The notes: generated by a model from the sequence alone, not told the origin. A DNA stretch of 64,000 bases from Baylisascaris procyonis (GCA_037389465.1 JAZARR010000212.1:2684001-2748000); one strand, 5' to 3'; positions 13,097 through 25,320 are shown, counted from the stretch's first letter. Translations and numbers: made by a program.

Positions 13097-14745
13097 TCAG
13101 ACGTTCGTTGAGCTCCATGGCGCTCAGACGGAATTGCGTCGATCAGTGTTTATTGTAATGTTCAATTATGACTGCCTCCAAACAAAATTTTTTAGATTTA
13201 AAACTCGTAGAGTTATATTTCCATCAATAACACACTGTTATTTCTGGGTCACACTGTATATTGACCATGAACCTCTCCATATTGACCTAAACTGTGATCA
13301 ACAAAACTAAAAAAACGAACATAAGATATTCAAAGAAGATACCAATTAATGCAAACACGTGACGCTAAAACTGCAAACCCTATGGGAAAACAAAACAATT
13401 TGAAGAATCCGTAGTTGGCTAGTTGGTCTTACAGAAAAACGATTTGCGAAGTTCCCAAGCTCACAAGGTCTAGAAACTCCGCAAGGTGAAGATACCACAT
13501 TCTCTTGAAACATGATGAGCTCATATATAATTATTCATTCTTCAAGAATAGCACATTTTACTCTAATTTTCAAAAACACCCCGCGAAATTTTGAGACGAT
13601 ATGATTGTGCAGCTTCCGACTTGGCTGCATTCACTGAACTTTATTGGGAAGAAACTTTCCAATTCCGTTGTTTTTTTGTTTATTTTTTAATTACAAAATA
13701 ATGATTGCAAGGATGGTTTTTCTTTCGACTAAGCCAAGCTGTATTAACTAAAACACAGCTCACAAGGCAAGTGCTATGCAGGCATATGAATTACGAATAT
13801 AATTAGCAACTTCGTGCCCTTGACCTCATCGTGTCATGAACCCTCCATTTTGTTCTTCAGTGAAGGTTCGCAGATGGATTGCAGTCAACGGTGAGGAGTC
13901 ATTTTTCACTCCCAAAATTCACTTGGCTAAATTCAACAAAACACTTAGAAAAGGTACATAGAGCTCTGTAGTGGTCGGATCCAACTCCGTTGTCGTTGAC
14001 TAAGCGGCAATACGAGCAAATGGTACGAAGAAGAATTGCAAAAATGCTCCAGTCACTGTTAGATCTTCTTTTCTAGCATGAACTCATCATTTAAGGATAT
14101 ATAACTTTGCATGCGGCTCATATCAAACAAATAAGAACGAAAAATTATGGTCATAAAATAATAAATTAGATCGTGCAAGAAATTTCATGGCACAATGAAA
14201 ACCTCGTTAAATAATTTCTTTTGATGTTTACAGCAGCAAATGAAATGCATATACGCCAAGAAATGTAGTCGTGTAGCATAGTACTGTACTGAAACAGTAT
14301 CGAGCTATCCCTGTAGAGGATGTAAAATCAACGATATGCTATTCACATTTGCATTCACGAATTAGCTAAAAAATGTTGGAAAATTTTCATATTTTATAAT
14401 ATGAAATGTTGGTAAATTTTAATATTTGATAACGCATAATGTTATAACATATAGCGTGACTAAGTTAATACCGGTTTTTGATACACACGATAAAACGCTT
14501 CAAGATTTTCCAATCAAAATAACGCACCACAATATGCAGTGGCATATTTGGACGACGACGAACCATCAATATTTGTTCATAATGAGAAATGATGTGATAA
14601 ATATAAGAGAAATTTTCTGTTTCATTCTCTACGTGTCGCATTAAAGTGCCTTTTCGAAAATTCTCGCATATGGATATTTAATAAGAATTTTATGAAAAAG
14701 TCGACAGTTAGATTCACCTTTGACAGTTCTTTGCGATTAGCGTTC
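13097..14745. other. Intergenic, 3' side of the globin gene
   Basis: AT-rich with no supported exon. It should contain the globin 3' UTR and polyadenylation site, but I could not pick a convincing AATAAA on the minus strand. Confidence 0.4.
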
Positions 14746-17700
14746 CTATGAATCGCTAGTTGAATTTGGTTCAGCATTAGACATTTCTTTCAACGCTTCA
14801 GCTCGATATATGTCAATAAAATTGGCGATCACATCGTATAGCAAATTCCATGCCGCATCTACCTCGGCACGTGTGAACTCACGTTTATTGCAACTCCACG
14901 CAACATCCCGTACTGCTTCCACCATATCCTGAAAATAGCTGATTGCCGTTGTACCTATGATATGAAGACTTCTCAGCACATTCAAATATCTTTTGCTCAT
15001 CCTATTTTGCATATTTTAAATGCGCTAAATAGCTGTTCGTATTTGCACCTCCATCGGGTCTTTACTGTCCTTTTTTGTTTACTTCTCATTTAAAAAATTG
15101 AAGCATTTCCATGACTCATCCGTCGGGGAAGATGCCAAACATGCTTAAAAATAATGCATCGCAAATAAGACATCCTTAGAGCTTCCAAAAGAGTAATTCA
15201 TCTTATATATTCGGATCATCATTCTGATAACACTTTGATACGCAGAGTTTCATTCTTTGATTTAAAAAAAAACAACTAGAAAATCCTCCACCAGTTTGAA
15301 AATATTCATTCAGCAAGGATATCCATGCGTTTCTCAACGAGAACATTCCGTTGAAATTTTACGTAAGGCAGATTGAGTATCAGTGCTAAGAGTTCGACGA
15401 TTTCCGCCAGTTCCCCGAACACATTATAAATACCAGTCACTCGGACGATATCTAAAGTCATTGAGCATCAGCTGAGTTTGCGGCTGATCGTCGATTAGCT
15501 GCACACATGATAAAAGGAGCATAAATTTGAGTGAGTGGAAAATCTCCTAAAACTATGATGTCATCAATCGTAATTGCAAGACTTGAAAACAGTACTGCGT
15601 ATAACTTGGGCACCATAGAACTATGAACAAATACGGCACAAAAATGATTGTAGGGATAGAGAAGCAGTAACACAAAATCATTGTACTCAGAAATAGAATT
15701 TTTCGCACTATCACTTCGTTATTATTGGTGCATATGCCTCAAAAATATCACATTTTCCATAAATATTGCCCTGATTACAACACTCAGTAATACTAGCCAT
15801 TAGCCTTGAAGTAAATATTTACTTCGGTGCCCTTTGAGTTTGAAATTGTAATGCGGAGAGTCACGAGGTCGACCCCTAGACTAGCTCCGATCATCTATGT
15901 GTCCAAGATCCAGTACCCTTGGACAGCCCTGCACGACCATTTTCTAGCACACCTCTTTCGGATGACGTCCGCAATAGAAGGGCTTGGGAAGGATCGCGAA
16001 CAGGTGAGCTGAAGGACCACATTAGGAGGTAAAAGAGTGTGACCCATCTAGCGCTTTTCTCTGGGAGAAGGAAAAAGAAAGCAGAGAAGCAGAGAAGCAA
16101 AGAGGGCGGAGGAGCGCAGCATGAAGCCGAGGAAAGCTGCAGGACTAGCTCAAGTGCACGGAGAGGAAATACTATCGGAGGAGGGGGAAGACGTGGGTGA
16201 ACAGAAGACATTGAGCGCCCGGTTCATATTGTATATACAGTCACGAAAGGTACCTGCGGAATGGAGGAGGTTCAGAACAGCGCTGTTTCAAAAGAAGGGA
16301 GACAGGGAGCACATTTGCAACTGTGCCTAATATACTTGCTATCGCATATGTATAAGATTTTCATACGAGTTGTGGATTCTCGGATACTTGCTATAGTCGG
16401 CGGAAACTCAAATGGAGATAAAACAAGTTTCAGAAAACGATTTTTCACTACCAATCACATTTTGCACTAGTCGAAATGACTGCACGGTGCAGAGAATAAA
16501 AAAATTTCTGAATGTCAACGCTTTGTTGACTCCAAGAAAGCTTTCCATTCAATGTAGCATGATGCCAAAGATCGCTCCTACGTATATCCGAATTAATAAG
16601 AATTCATTGAAAAGACTGCATACGGAAATCACCTTGTTTGACTAAAAAATAAAAACACTGGTCGGCTGTGGAGTGAAAGAAAGTGAAAAATATGCAAAGA
16701 TGAAGTCATTGTTGAAAATGGGAACAATACGGAAATTAATTGAATGAAAAGTAGTGCATTGAACAGAAAGATGTTGGTGATAAATGAATGAGAACAAACG
16801 TTAGTTGATCTCACTGAAATGAATGTAGTGAAAAGCAGAGATAAAAAAGTTTATTGATGCATTTTTTAATGAAACCGACTGGTGATGCAAAACCGCAGCA
16901 AAAATTCTTAGGTAGTCGTAGAAATTACTTGCAAATTTATGGACATCTTTAAGCACCAATAATCTCTTTACTATCTCCGACACGAGGCGATCAATTGAAA
17001 CGAAATCAGATGTAGTAGGATATTTGCTATCTGAATTAAATTCGCTAAGTTTTGCGCACCGTAGTCGTAACGTTTGCAAATCACTATTAGAAATTACCTG
17101 GCCTTCAGGCAAACGTATAGGCACAACACCGCCATCATGCAAACGTATAGGCATAACACCGCCATCATGCAACTGCACCTACATATAAATGCACAAAGGA
17201 ATGCACAACGCACAAAAGCAAGAACTCACAAAATTATATAAAAAGAAACCATTAAATGAAACTTGTGAATGCTGTGTTTGATGTGCGCTTTGGCGATTCG
17301 TCTGAGGATACTTGCCAGCTGGGTGTCATTGTCCAAGCAGTCGATGATCATTCGCAGAGCCTTAAATACTTGCAACCAGTTAACTAGATGGCCCTTAATT
17401 AAAAAGACATCCATTAGTCTTTTTCTCCCTTCAGTTTTTCTTATATTAGTTTTTCTACAGATATGCTCTATATCGATGGTTGACTGATCATTTCTGTTCA
17501 CAATTTCGATGTCCCTTCGCTATATTCATTTGTATGGATCAATCTGTTGTAACTATAAGAACAGTAAGCATAATAGGCCGTAGTTGTTCAGATATAATAA
17601 TTTCTTGAATGGAACAGCAAAAAATGAATTGCATCCCATTAATATGAAAGCCGTCTTTCGAAGCGACTTATGGACATCGTCCCTTTCAACTGCTCCGTAG

Positions 17701-19674
17701 AAAACGCCGACTTCCTCAATATGAAATACAATAAATTTGGTGGGTTATCAACCGAAAACATTCGGTAAGAATGGAACTCCAGTTGCATCCGAAGAAAAGG
17801 TGACGCTGAAGTACGGTTGAGTAAGACAGAATAAATTTTCACTATCTGACGGATATCCTATTAAAAATTGTTTCACAGAGATAGCATAAAATCTTACTTG
17901 ACCAATGCAATCTTACTTCATTCATTTTCATTCCCAACTGGTTGAGAGGTGACTAATTGAGAATAAACAAGGGGTAGGAGCGACAAAAACCGAGAAAGAC
18001 AGCGACATTGAGAGCCGAAGGTGAATGTAAAAGGGGTCGAGCAACAGATGAATTGGAGATTGTGACATTCATTGAGAAAGCATATTAAAAATGAAAAGAC
18101 TGAAAAAAGGAGAAGAGAGTGTAGAATGGAAAAGCCATGAGTTGTTTCAATCAGCAACATATCTCCATGTACAGCCACAAAATTCAGCACTGACTGCCCA
18201 TGTCATGTCAGTTCTAACATCTTGTGTCATTTTATAAACGACTAGTTCTGTATTATCCGCCCGGTGTCCTGACGCAATAGCAGCAATGAACAGAAAGTTC
18301 CTTTTTTTTTTTTTGCGAGAATGCTCACCGACATGTAGACTGTTGTGTGTCTTTGAAAATAAGGTGACGAGATGAGGAAAGTGAAAGGCATTGTGCGAAA
18401 GTCGGGCCAAATATTGATGTATCTCGGGTGACGAGCGAACAAGCTGAAACGATACCTTATCAAAAACAGACATTTCTTCGCCGATACGTCCAACAACACC
18501 CTTCCGTGATCGCTAATAATATTTTTTGCCAAAAACTCGTTCCGGTGAAAAGAGTGCGAAAACAGTCATTATTCTATCTGGAAGAGACCTCTATATCACT
18601 CACGTTGAATGGTGCACGACTGCAAATGCATAATATGTTTTCTCACCTTGTGAAAATGAACAGCCCATTACGAACACTATCTTTCGCCATCTCTTTAAAT
18701 GTATGCTGCACAATTTCGCGTGTTTTCTGGTTTATGCGGACGAGCTGTTTGTCGATACTCGATCCTGCAAAGAGAAACTCGTAACTAGGCTGCATTAGAA
18801 CGCAAATCGCCTTGTAGAGCCCAAGGCTAACATTTTATGCCGAATGGCATCAACATTCGGAGAATTGGCAGTTCACGTAACGTTTCCGTCGCCGCAGTTT
18901 TTGTGCTTTTGCAAAAGCGTCTAGCTAAGTCCCATCTGCGCGTGTATGTACACATATATCTGTCTATCCACTGGCTTTTACTCGAGCATCCTTGAGCCAC
19001 AGTTGACGAATTTGGTGTGCACAAATAGTTCATAAACGACAATCCATACTGGTCCGTTAACATAGGGAGAAGGTGCTTCAAAAAATTTGGATGCATCTCA
19101 CAACCGCTGGATTCTCACTGTGCACTGCTGGGATCACTGAACAAGCATTTTGCAGAGGATCTGCATGATTCAAAAACACATATCCTGCTAACTTCTGTGA
19201 CAAGCTTCTCCACTTGTTAGTGAGGCTACTACAGTAGCATGCAGCGAATGATCATTTCGCCATTTTCGGCAGCTGTGTAGATCATCAGTAAATGCTACGT
19301 TGCAATCTTGGTTAAAACTCACGACCTACGAACCTCTTAGCCAGAGGTGACGCTCCAATGTCAGCCATAAGTAAAGCACACTGGCTTATCTGCTGAACAA
19401 AACGAGGGTTCTACAGCGAATTACAGTATTAGTAGAGTTACGTTCAAATATACCACCCGCCATTTCATAATCGCAATATCTAAATATAACAGCGGAATTC
19501 AGAACTGAGTTCGAGATATTCTGTCATCGTCGACGAATCAACTTCGTTTCCGGTCGATAAGTCGATGAGGGCACCCATTGAAGCGGACTTAAACGGTCGT
19601 CTAATGTTAGCGTCCACGACAGAACTGCCCCCGGAAGACACACTTCCTTCGTCGGACAATTCTTCGCGATACAT
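14746..19674 (-). CDS. Globin with N- and C-terminal extensions, five exons
   Basis: Exons: 19506-19674, 18647-18764, 18329-18443, 17263-17360 and 14746-14971 (or 14746-15001 if the TAG acceptor at 15002 is used). Lengths sum to 726 bp, 241 residues plus stop, with all phases agreeing. Exon 1 gives a Ser-rich extension (MYREELSDEGSVSSGGSS). Exon 2 is the A-B helix region (QKTREIVQHTFKEM, GLFIFTR). Exon 3 has LFARHPRYINIWPDFRTM, with the Phe expected at CD1, and SPYFQRHTTVYMS with a His at E7. Exon 4 has ALRMIIDCLDND and LRRIAKAHIKHSI, with the proximal His at F8. The E7-F8 spacing is what vertebrate neuroglobin has. Exon 5 holds the G and H helices (IIGTTAISYFQDMVEAV, AEVDAAWNLLYDVIANF) and a tail NAEPNSTSDS. 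The haem residues needed for binding are present, so it should bind O2 or act in redox or sensing. The exon 1-2 donor is inferred mainly from phase. Which worm globin this corresponds to is not known. Confidence 0.82.
15434..15498 (-). other. Open, splice-bounded segment inside the last globin intron
   Basis: TGTGCAG precedes it and GTATTT follows it. It reads LIDDQPQTQLMLNDFRYRPS plus D and ends in phase 2, which would join in frame to the alternative start (15001) of the last globin exon. Together with 16972-17178 it could be an alternative upstream exon, but it would break the globin F-G region, so it is not included in the main model. Another frame over the same bases (VFGELAEIVELLALILNLP) is also open; both cannot be coding. 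Confidence 0.25.
15960..16645 (+). mobile_element. RTE-type non-LTR retrotransposon relic (reverse transcriptase part)
   Basis: Frames shifted against each other give the blocks of an RTE-like reverse transcriptase in the right order: PRKAAGLAQVHGEEI, then SRKVPAEWRRFRTALFQKKG, a LLSHMYKIFIRVVDSRI block, KTSFRKRFFTTNHIL, FVDSKKAFHSM (the FxDxxKAF motif) and PTYIRINKNSLKRLHTEIT. Stops and frameshifts between blocks show that it is dead. No YADD box, endonuclease or 3' end was recognised. It sits in the last intron of the globin gene, on the opposite strand. Confidence 0.78.
16972..17178 (-). other. Coding-looking segment inside the last globin intron, with a 10-residue repeat
   Basis: Bounded by TATATGTAG and a possible GTAAAG donor, 69 codons in phase 0. 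It begins with two copies of LHDGGVxPIR, encoded by a 30-bp tandem repeat, then LPEGQVISNSDLQTLRLRC and a helical stretch DFVSIDRLVSEI. There is faint similarity to the C-terminus of ARMH3/C10orf76 proteins, too weak to name it. It may be an alternative exon, a nested gene fragment or chance. Confidence 0.25.
17108..17170 (+). repeat. 30-bp tandem repeat, two copies
   Basis: CAAACGTATAGGCAYAACAC plus CGCCATCATG occurs twice in a row with one base different. On the minus strand it encodes the repeated LHDGGV(M/V)PIR. Confidence 0.75.
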
Positions 19675-19691
19675 TGGCTCTCACTCTTTCT
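19675..19691 (-). promoter_or_regulatory. Probable trans-splice (or 5' UTR intron) acceptor of the globin gene
   Basis: On the minus strand CTGTTTTAG ends at 19690 and is followed by a 15-nt leader and then the ATG at 19674. An in-frame TGA lies between the acceptor and the ATG, so this ATG is the real start. This is the usual arrangement for nematode spliced-leader addition. Confidence 0.55.
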
Positions 19692-20225
19692 AAAACAGAT
19701 TTACCTCTAAAAAGTGGACGCTTAGAAAAAAGCGAAGAGACAAATGTTCAGCGCGATTCGTCTTGATGCTCATAGCAGAAGGAGCAAAAGTATAGCTGCA
19801 GTCAGTAAATAAACGAAGTACTGTCACCAACAATCGTTCTGTTCTGTTAACTGCATCGAAACATCTGTCGTTATGAACCACCTTCCTAAGAAAATCTTTG
19901 GTAAAAGATATCATATTACGCCAATCATATTCAATCGTGAATAGATTTTTCGGAAGCAACTGTTACCACTTTTGCCATTACCACAACGACCTAACAAGTC
20001 ATCAATGCTGGAATATTTAATTCCGAATGAAAATTAATGATCCCATTTGTTTTTCGACGCATCAGTGTCAAGGCGTCGAAGCATATGCCAATGTGAGATG
20101 ATAAATGGCGTTAACGCCATTCTGGTGCGGCAAATATAGACAAGCAACGTTTCATACCTTAGATTCTCATTATGCTTAAAAACGACTAGTGAAAAGGTTT
20201 CGTTGCTAATTATTTCATTGTTCAC
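19690..20225 (-). other. Two helical open frames upstream of the globin gene, unassigned
   Basis: Frames at 19690-19959 (IEYDWRNMISFTKDFLRKVV, LLVTVLRLFTDCSYTFAPSA) and 20034-20225 (MALTPFIISHWHMLRRLDTD). The first faintly resembles the 'YxWRELW...GDTFLP' region of ARMH3/C10orf76 proteins, but no good donor was found before its stop and the conserved block that should follow is not visible. They may be exons of a separate minus-strand gene or chance. Confidence 0.2.
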
Positions 20226-23200
20226 TATGCCTGCTTGAAGATGAGTTGAAAAACTTTTAGACTCTGCTTCATGATGAAGCTGTTTAATGATGGAAAATGA
20301 AAATGCGAATGAACTCTAAGTGAAATCGTTCAATGGAAACGTGATATGAGTGACATCATTTTTCAGCAGTCAATACACATGCTTCCTAGTATTTACCTCA
20401 GCAAATAGCTTTGTATGCTTATATAAGAATTCCACATAGCAACTAGCATTTTTTCAAAGTTTTCCATTAGTACCACACTATTCAATGTGCACCTTTGCAT
20501 GAACAGTATTCTACCTGACGTCAAGAAATACATACAAAACGTTGAACTGACGAAGAGAATAGTTGAAAATACCGCCTGTGAAACTCCAGGTTTTCTCTTT
20601 GACGAATGAGTGTCAATGTGCAGAAACGTTTGCCAGGTTCGAAATTCGAGAGTGGCATGTGTTGGCAGAAAGGCACTTTGTAGCCTCCATATAAGGGCAA
20701 CAAATCGGTAATGCGTGGCGGCCATTAAATCATACTGCTGCACCGAAATCGGGAATAGCCAGTACTCGAAAGCGTTGGCTTCTTGCAGTTGCGATGCAGC
20801 CGTGAGATTCAGCGACCGTCACGCATCAATGATTCGTCACATCTCAATTTTGAAAATCCATTGTGACAGAAGCCATGCTGCAGCTCGGTCTCAGTTCTCT
20901 CTATAGTGATTAAGCAATTATGCGAAAATTATAAATATTATAATTCAAACGGAGATGGGGATTTTCAAAAATCCACTTCAACCTTCCAGCGGTTGCTAAG
21001 AATGGAAAATCCCATCGAAAATCGCATGCGTTCTCAATCTGGAAACCATTTTCATCCTCGATGAATACTTTTAATTCTGGAATGTTTTTCTAATTGGCAA
21101 GAGCAAGAACGACAAGTGGGAATGCGAGCTAGACAATCTATCAAAATATGTTCTTTTTGCATTCTACACATTAAACCTACCGATTACACTAGGGATAGTA
21201 AGGAGTAAAATGTTTTTTTCACCACTCGACCAAAAGTTTGTGCAAATTCTCGATTGTTCGCTTTCAACTTGGATCAGATTGGATGCAGAAAGGAATTAAT
21301 TTATCCGTAAAGTGTAGGATTATAGACACAAAATCCAAATATGATGCCTTTCGTGGCTCATGAACTGAAAGTTCACAATCACTTCTTTAATAAGAGTTTG
21401 CAAAATGCGCCTAAAAGCAAGAGCATAAGGAAAAAGCTCAACATGCGGACTTGCATTTCGATTAACTCTCTGGGAAATTAAAATGCTGAGAAAATCGGCT
21501 TTAACTTTTAGTGTGAACTTATGAATACTGAAATGGGAAAGGGTTTGTTCTTCAGAGAGGATTGGAAAGCATCAGGTATTGAATGCTCACACCGAAGTTG
21601 GCGCGAACAATGGATGATGACGTGCAAGGAAAAGTGCATAAAAATGAGATCGAAAAGAGGCACTGGCCAAAGAATTTTAGTAGCCAAGATGCCAGGACTG
21701 AAAAACACTCCAGGCGAGTATGGGCTAACACAGTGAACACGATTTGTCTAATGCTGTCGAAAAAAGATCCACACAATAAAGGTAAATGCGATGTGTTGAC
21801 ATTCATTGAAAGCTTCGGCCTCGGCACAGCTTCGAGCTCTGAAGAATAGCGCATTATTGAGCGTATGTTATTTACGGTACGTTTGATTCTCACTTAGGAC
21901 GACGGTCAAAAAAAAGCCAGCAGTCATATATGCTGGCCGCATGATTTATTCGTTTTCGCTTGCAAATAAAAGTTAACATTCAAATATAGCTAATTTCCCA
22001 TTCTAGTTGCCTCATTTGCCCAAAAAAATTCTTTCCTCTTCTTCCCCTCCCTCCGTCCCCCTGCACGACCACTCCACTGATTTAGCCTTCCAAGAACTTT
22101 GCTAAAAATGAGCCTCTTCCCCTCCATTCAGTGACTACCCTTGTAGTTCGTGAAAGCTTTCCCAAACAGCCCTTCTTATGTGATCCTGAAATGCCGCGAT
22201 AATCGACAAACGATAAATATTAAAGGTGAAACGTAAAATGAGTTAATGCGGAGCAAGTTCTGAGCGAGTTTAGGCTGCTAGAGGGAGCAGAGACCGATGC
22301 AAGAAATACACAGAAAAAATATGTTGCGCGGTTCACAATGAATTTAACTATGAGGGAAAATTTTTCGGCCTAACATTCTGTCTCAATATTTTCGACCACA
22401 GTCTACCATCGTCTAGAAAGGTACCTATGAGAGCTATCACCAATGATGCAATAAAGACAAAATAAACCTTTTTCATAACGTTGCCAATAGTTTTAAATGT
22501 CCAGTACTTTTGATGTAATGAGGCATTGGTCATAAGAGCTGGTCTCGTGAGATGAGTTAGGAAGGAGTTTTCTTGGCGGGGCTAAGCAGTATTCCTATCA
22601 TCGGAATAAACCCTTTCGAATTTATTCTTGCAATTATCGATCTACTTAGCAGAAAAAAACTTTCAAAATTCCCATATGTGTACAGTACTCCAATTTATGT
22701 TACGCGTTTTTGCAAACTAGCATTGCAAAAGTGCACTATTGAGCCTTCTATGTATGTGTGTGAGTCTTTGTCTGTTTGCTTGTCGAGTGTTTTCAATTCG
22801 GAGATGAACCGGAGCTAGGACTCGAAGTTTGTTGAATCTGCTGTGAGCCTTGCCGCAATATGACTCCTTTACCGTATTCCGCGTCGATCGATCAACTCCT
22901 ATAAAGTCAGTGGCATTTAATGCAGACAAAAATCCAATTTCCATTGGCTAGCTTACATAAAAAACGAACTCTTGTGGAATATTTGTATAAGCGGTTGGAC
23001 CAGCTGTACTATGTGGACGTTATCCTAAATATTTCATTTTTTATTACAATTATTAACTTGTGAGAATGATTGGCTGGACGAGTGGAAGAGGCAAGCACAT
23101 GTTATACCAGCTGATTTCCCCGCTCTTCATTTATTTTTGTTTTTTTTTTCCGCTTTTCAGAAAATCTCGTCACAAGAAGGCTTCCCCTATGCGTTTCTCC

Positions 23201-23545
23201 CGATGTTTCCACCCGAAATTCACGTTGCCGATTTCAAAATAATTCATAATGTCAGCGCTGATCGATTACTGCAAAATCCCACTTGCAAAATCACTCCTCC
23301 CCTCCTTTTTTTTTGAATTCCGGACTCCACTTGTTCAGGACTTTCGAAATTTCCCCTTCACGAAGCGTCCAGGTTTGAATGTCACAAGGGATACGGTCTT
23401 TTCACAGAATATGGGGCCGATGAAAGAGTTTTATCAGTTTTTTGGAATGTCCACTTCAGGTTATATATTTTTACTGATTTACAGAATATGATGTACGCGT
23501 TATGCTCCGTTGCGCTGAGGTTGGCTGTCTTATTTTTGCTGCAAT
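20226..23545. other. Intergenic, no gene recognised
   Basis: Short open frames only. The + frame at 21583-21849 ends CDVLTFIESFGLGTASSSEE and has fair codon structure, but the minus strand is open over the same bases and no splice borders support either. Confidence 0.35.
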
Positions 23546-23599
23546 ATGGAGCTAACTGGTTCCCTATGTCCGTTGCATGCCTCATTAGCGAAAGCAGAA

Positions 23600-23885
23600 A
23601 AACGCCACTTTCAAGCGGTGGCGATTTTTCACTTCATAAAGGCGAAGGCTACTAAGGAAATGGCGACAGCTTTCAGCAGTGATGCAGGCAGCGAAAGAAC
23701 AATGCAGAGACGATTCAAGAAATTTGCATGTTGTATCTCACACTCGAAAACATAACGCATAACAAGCGACCTTCAGCTCTTATAGATGACCATGTTCAGG
23801 CAATAGCGGAATTCGGTTCCAGAAAGTCCTAAGCAGATTTTGTGGAAGGGCTCGACGTTAGCAGTGGTACTGTGCACTCTCTTGA
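23600..23885 (+). mobile_element. Mariner-type transposase relic, N-terminal HTH region only
   Basis: One frame reads HFQAVAIFHFIKAKATKEMA then GSERTMQRRFKKF, the first helix-turn-helix of mariner transposases (usual form '...ERTVQRWFKKF'). After a frameshift near 23740 the other frame reads NKRPSALIDDHVQAIAEFGS, then a stop, then ADFVEGLDVSSGTVHSL. This matches the 'GRPS.LDD..' linker and second helix-turn-helix ('ELGVSxxTVSRHL'). A frameshift, an in-frame stop and the missing DD34D catalytic domain make it an inactive fragment. Terminal inverted repeats were not identified. Confidence 0.8.
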
Positions 23886-25320
23886 GGAAGAAAAATGAAT
23901 CTTGAGCGTGCTCCTCGTTGCTGCAAACCTTCATTTGTCTACGTCTGTACACTTGTGCGCGCGTGTGTGTTTGGGTATAATGCCGTGTAAGTTTACGTCT
24001 TTGTTGAAACTTCAAACCGAAAGCATTCTTTTATAGATACACTCGCACATGCGTACACAGGCTTTTTGCCAATCTTTTCCTCGTTGTCCGCGCTTATTCC
24101 AGGCTTGTTTTCTTTCCCGGTCATTCACGACGCTTTCTAGCACTACGCTATTTTTCAAGCCTTTTTTCACCCATATTTCGACCGGCTCCATAATTTTCCG
24201 CATCTTCGAGCATTTCCAAATGTTTCCTTGTCCCTGTTCACATTTCCCAGCTTTTCTTGGCGTTTTCCAGTTTTGCTCGCTTCGGGTTGCATCCGACCTG
24301 GTTGCCACCAGTCACCTAACGCTTCATCTGGCCGTGGGTTAAAACGAGGCCTAATTCCGCCAGTATCCACTACGGGCTTTAACTGAGGCGCAGATTCATT
24401 GCGTTTTTTCCAACCCTTTTTTTGCGTCTGCTCAGGTTCTCTAACCATGTCTCACTTCCTTCTCCAGCCTTCCTTATTTCTTTTCTGGCACATCGTTGGT
24501 CACTTCTTTTATCACTTTTGCCTTTTCGCATTCTGGTCCTATCACTCCACTACCAGGCAGGGCTATCCCTTCCCAACCGAACGCCGTCTAGCGGCTGTTC
24601 TCTTCTCGTGTCAGTGTCTCGACCATGGTTAACGCATTGTGGCGCCCACCATTGTTGTTCCGTGCTACTCCGTCTTCTTCCTTCTTGTGGAATGGAGTTA
24701 TCGTGCGCCGAATGTCCACAAGTGTTCCATTATGTTAAACACTTGTCTCATCCAAGCTGACGTCACTTTGGTCTGAAGCTGATTTACTGTACAGTTGGCT
24801 CGGAGGTTTCTCGTGACCGCCACATTTTTTAAAGCCAACTGAGTGGCTTCTGAATCCCTTTTGTCTTCTCCATTAATAACGTGAAACAGCGGGCTCCCCG
24901 ACCGGTATACATTTCGTATGCTCAGAGTCATGGGGTCAAGGAATGGCAGTTTAGGAGATTCGGAAAATACAGGCATGATACATTTTAAAGATATGACATT
25001 ATTAGAGTGAAACAAAGACGTACAGGGTTATACTGCTTCAAGCATATAGGTTTGTACATTCCGAATAAAACTGTTCTAGCGGTGAATCAGATTCCAAAAT
25101 GGTGCTGAATCATTTTACCTACCGGCTTTAAACTTGTCCCGTGTCAGTAACTACCGCTTAGTTTAATGTGGAGGAAGGTAAACACTGAATTCAACCACTA
25201 TTCGATATAGAATGAATTTGCATCACCACACATGTAACACGAGCGTTGAAGCCGACTTGGAATAAGCGACAGAATAGCGCAATTAGATTGTGACTCAGCC
25301 GTATCGAGTAACGGTGTGTC
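23886..25320. other. Intergenic, no gene recognised
   Basis: Pyrimidine-rich sequence at 24050-24560 opens frames on both strands. The minus frame at 24167-24448 (RPRFNPRPDEALGDW) is the most protein-like, but it has no recognisable domain and no start context. The BDP1 promoter should lie at the right end. Confidence 0.35.

Noticed and set aside
15355..15440. Minus-strand segment VFGELAEIVELLALILNLP as an exon
   Set aside because: It overlaps and conflicts with the frame that phases correctly into the last globin exon, and it fits no helix of the globin.
17639..17805. Minus-strand segment SPFLRMQLEFHSYRMFS.. as a globin exon
   Set aside because: Exon 3 to exon 4 joins directly with exact E7-F8 spacing; inserting this segment would break the E helix and it has no good donor.
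18428..18784. 118-codon + frame
   Set aside because: Antisense to globin exons 2 and 3.
24012..24448. Overlapping + and - frames with RPRFNPRPDEALGDW
   Set aside because: Both strands open over biased-composition sequence; no start, domain or splice evidence.
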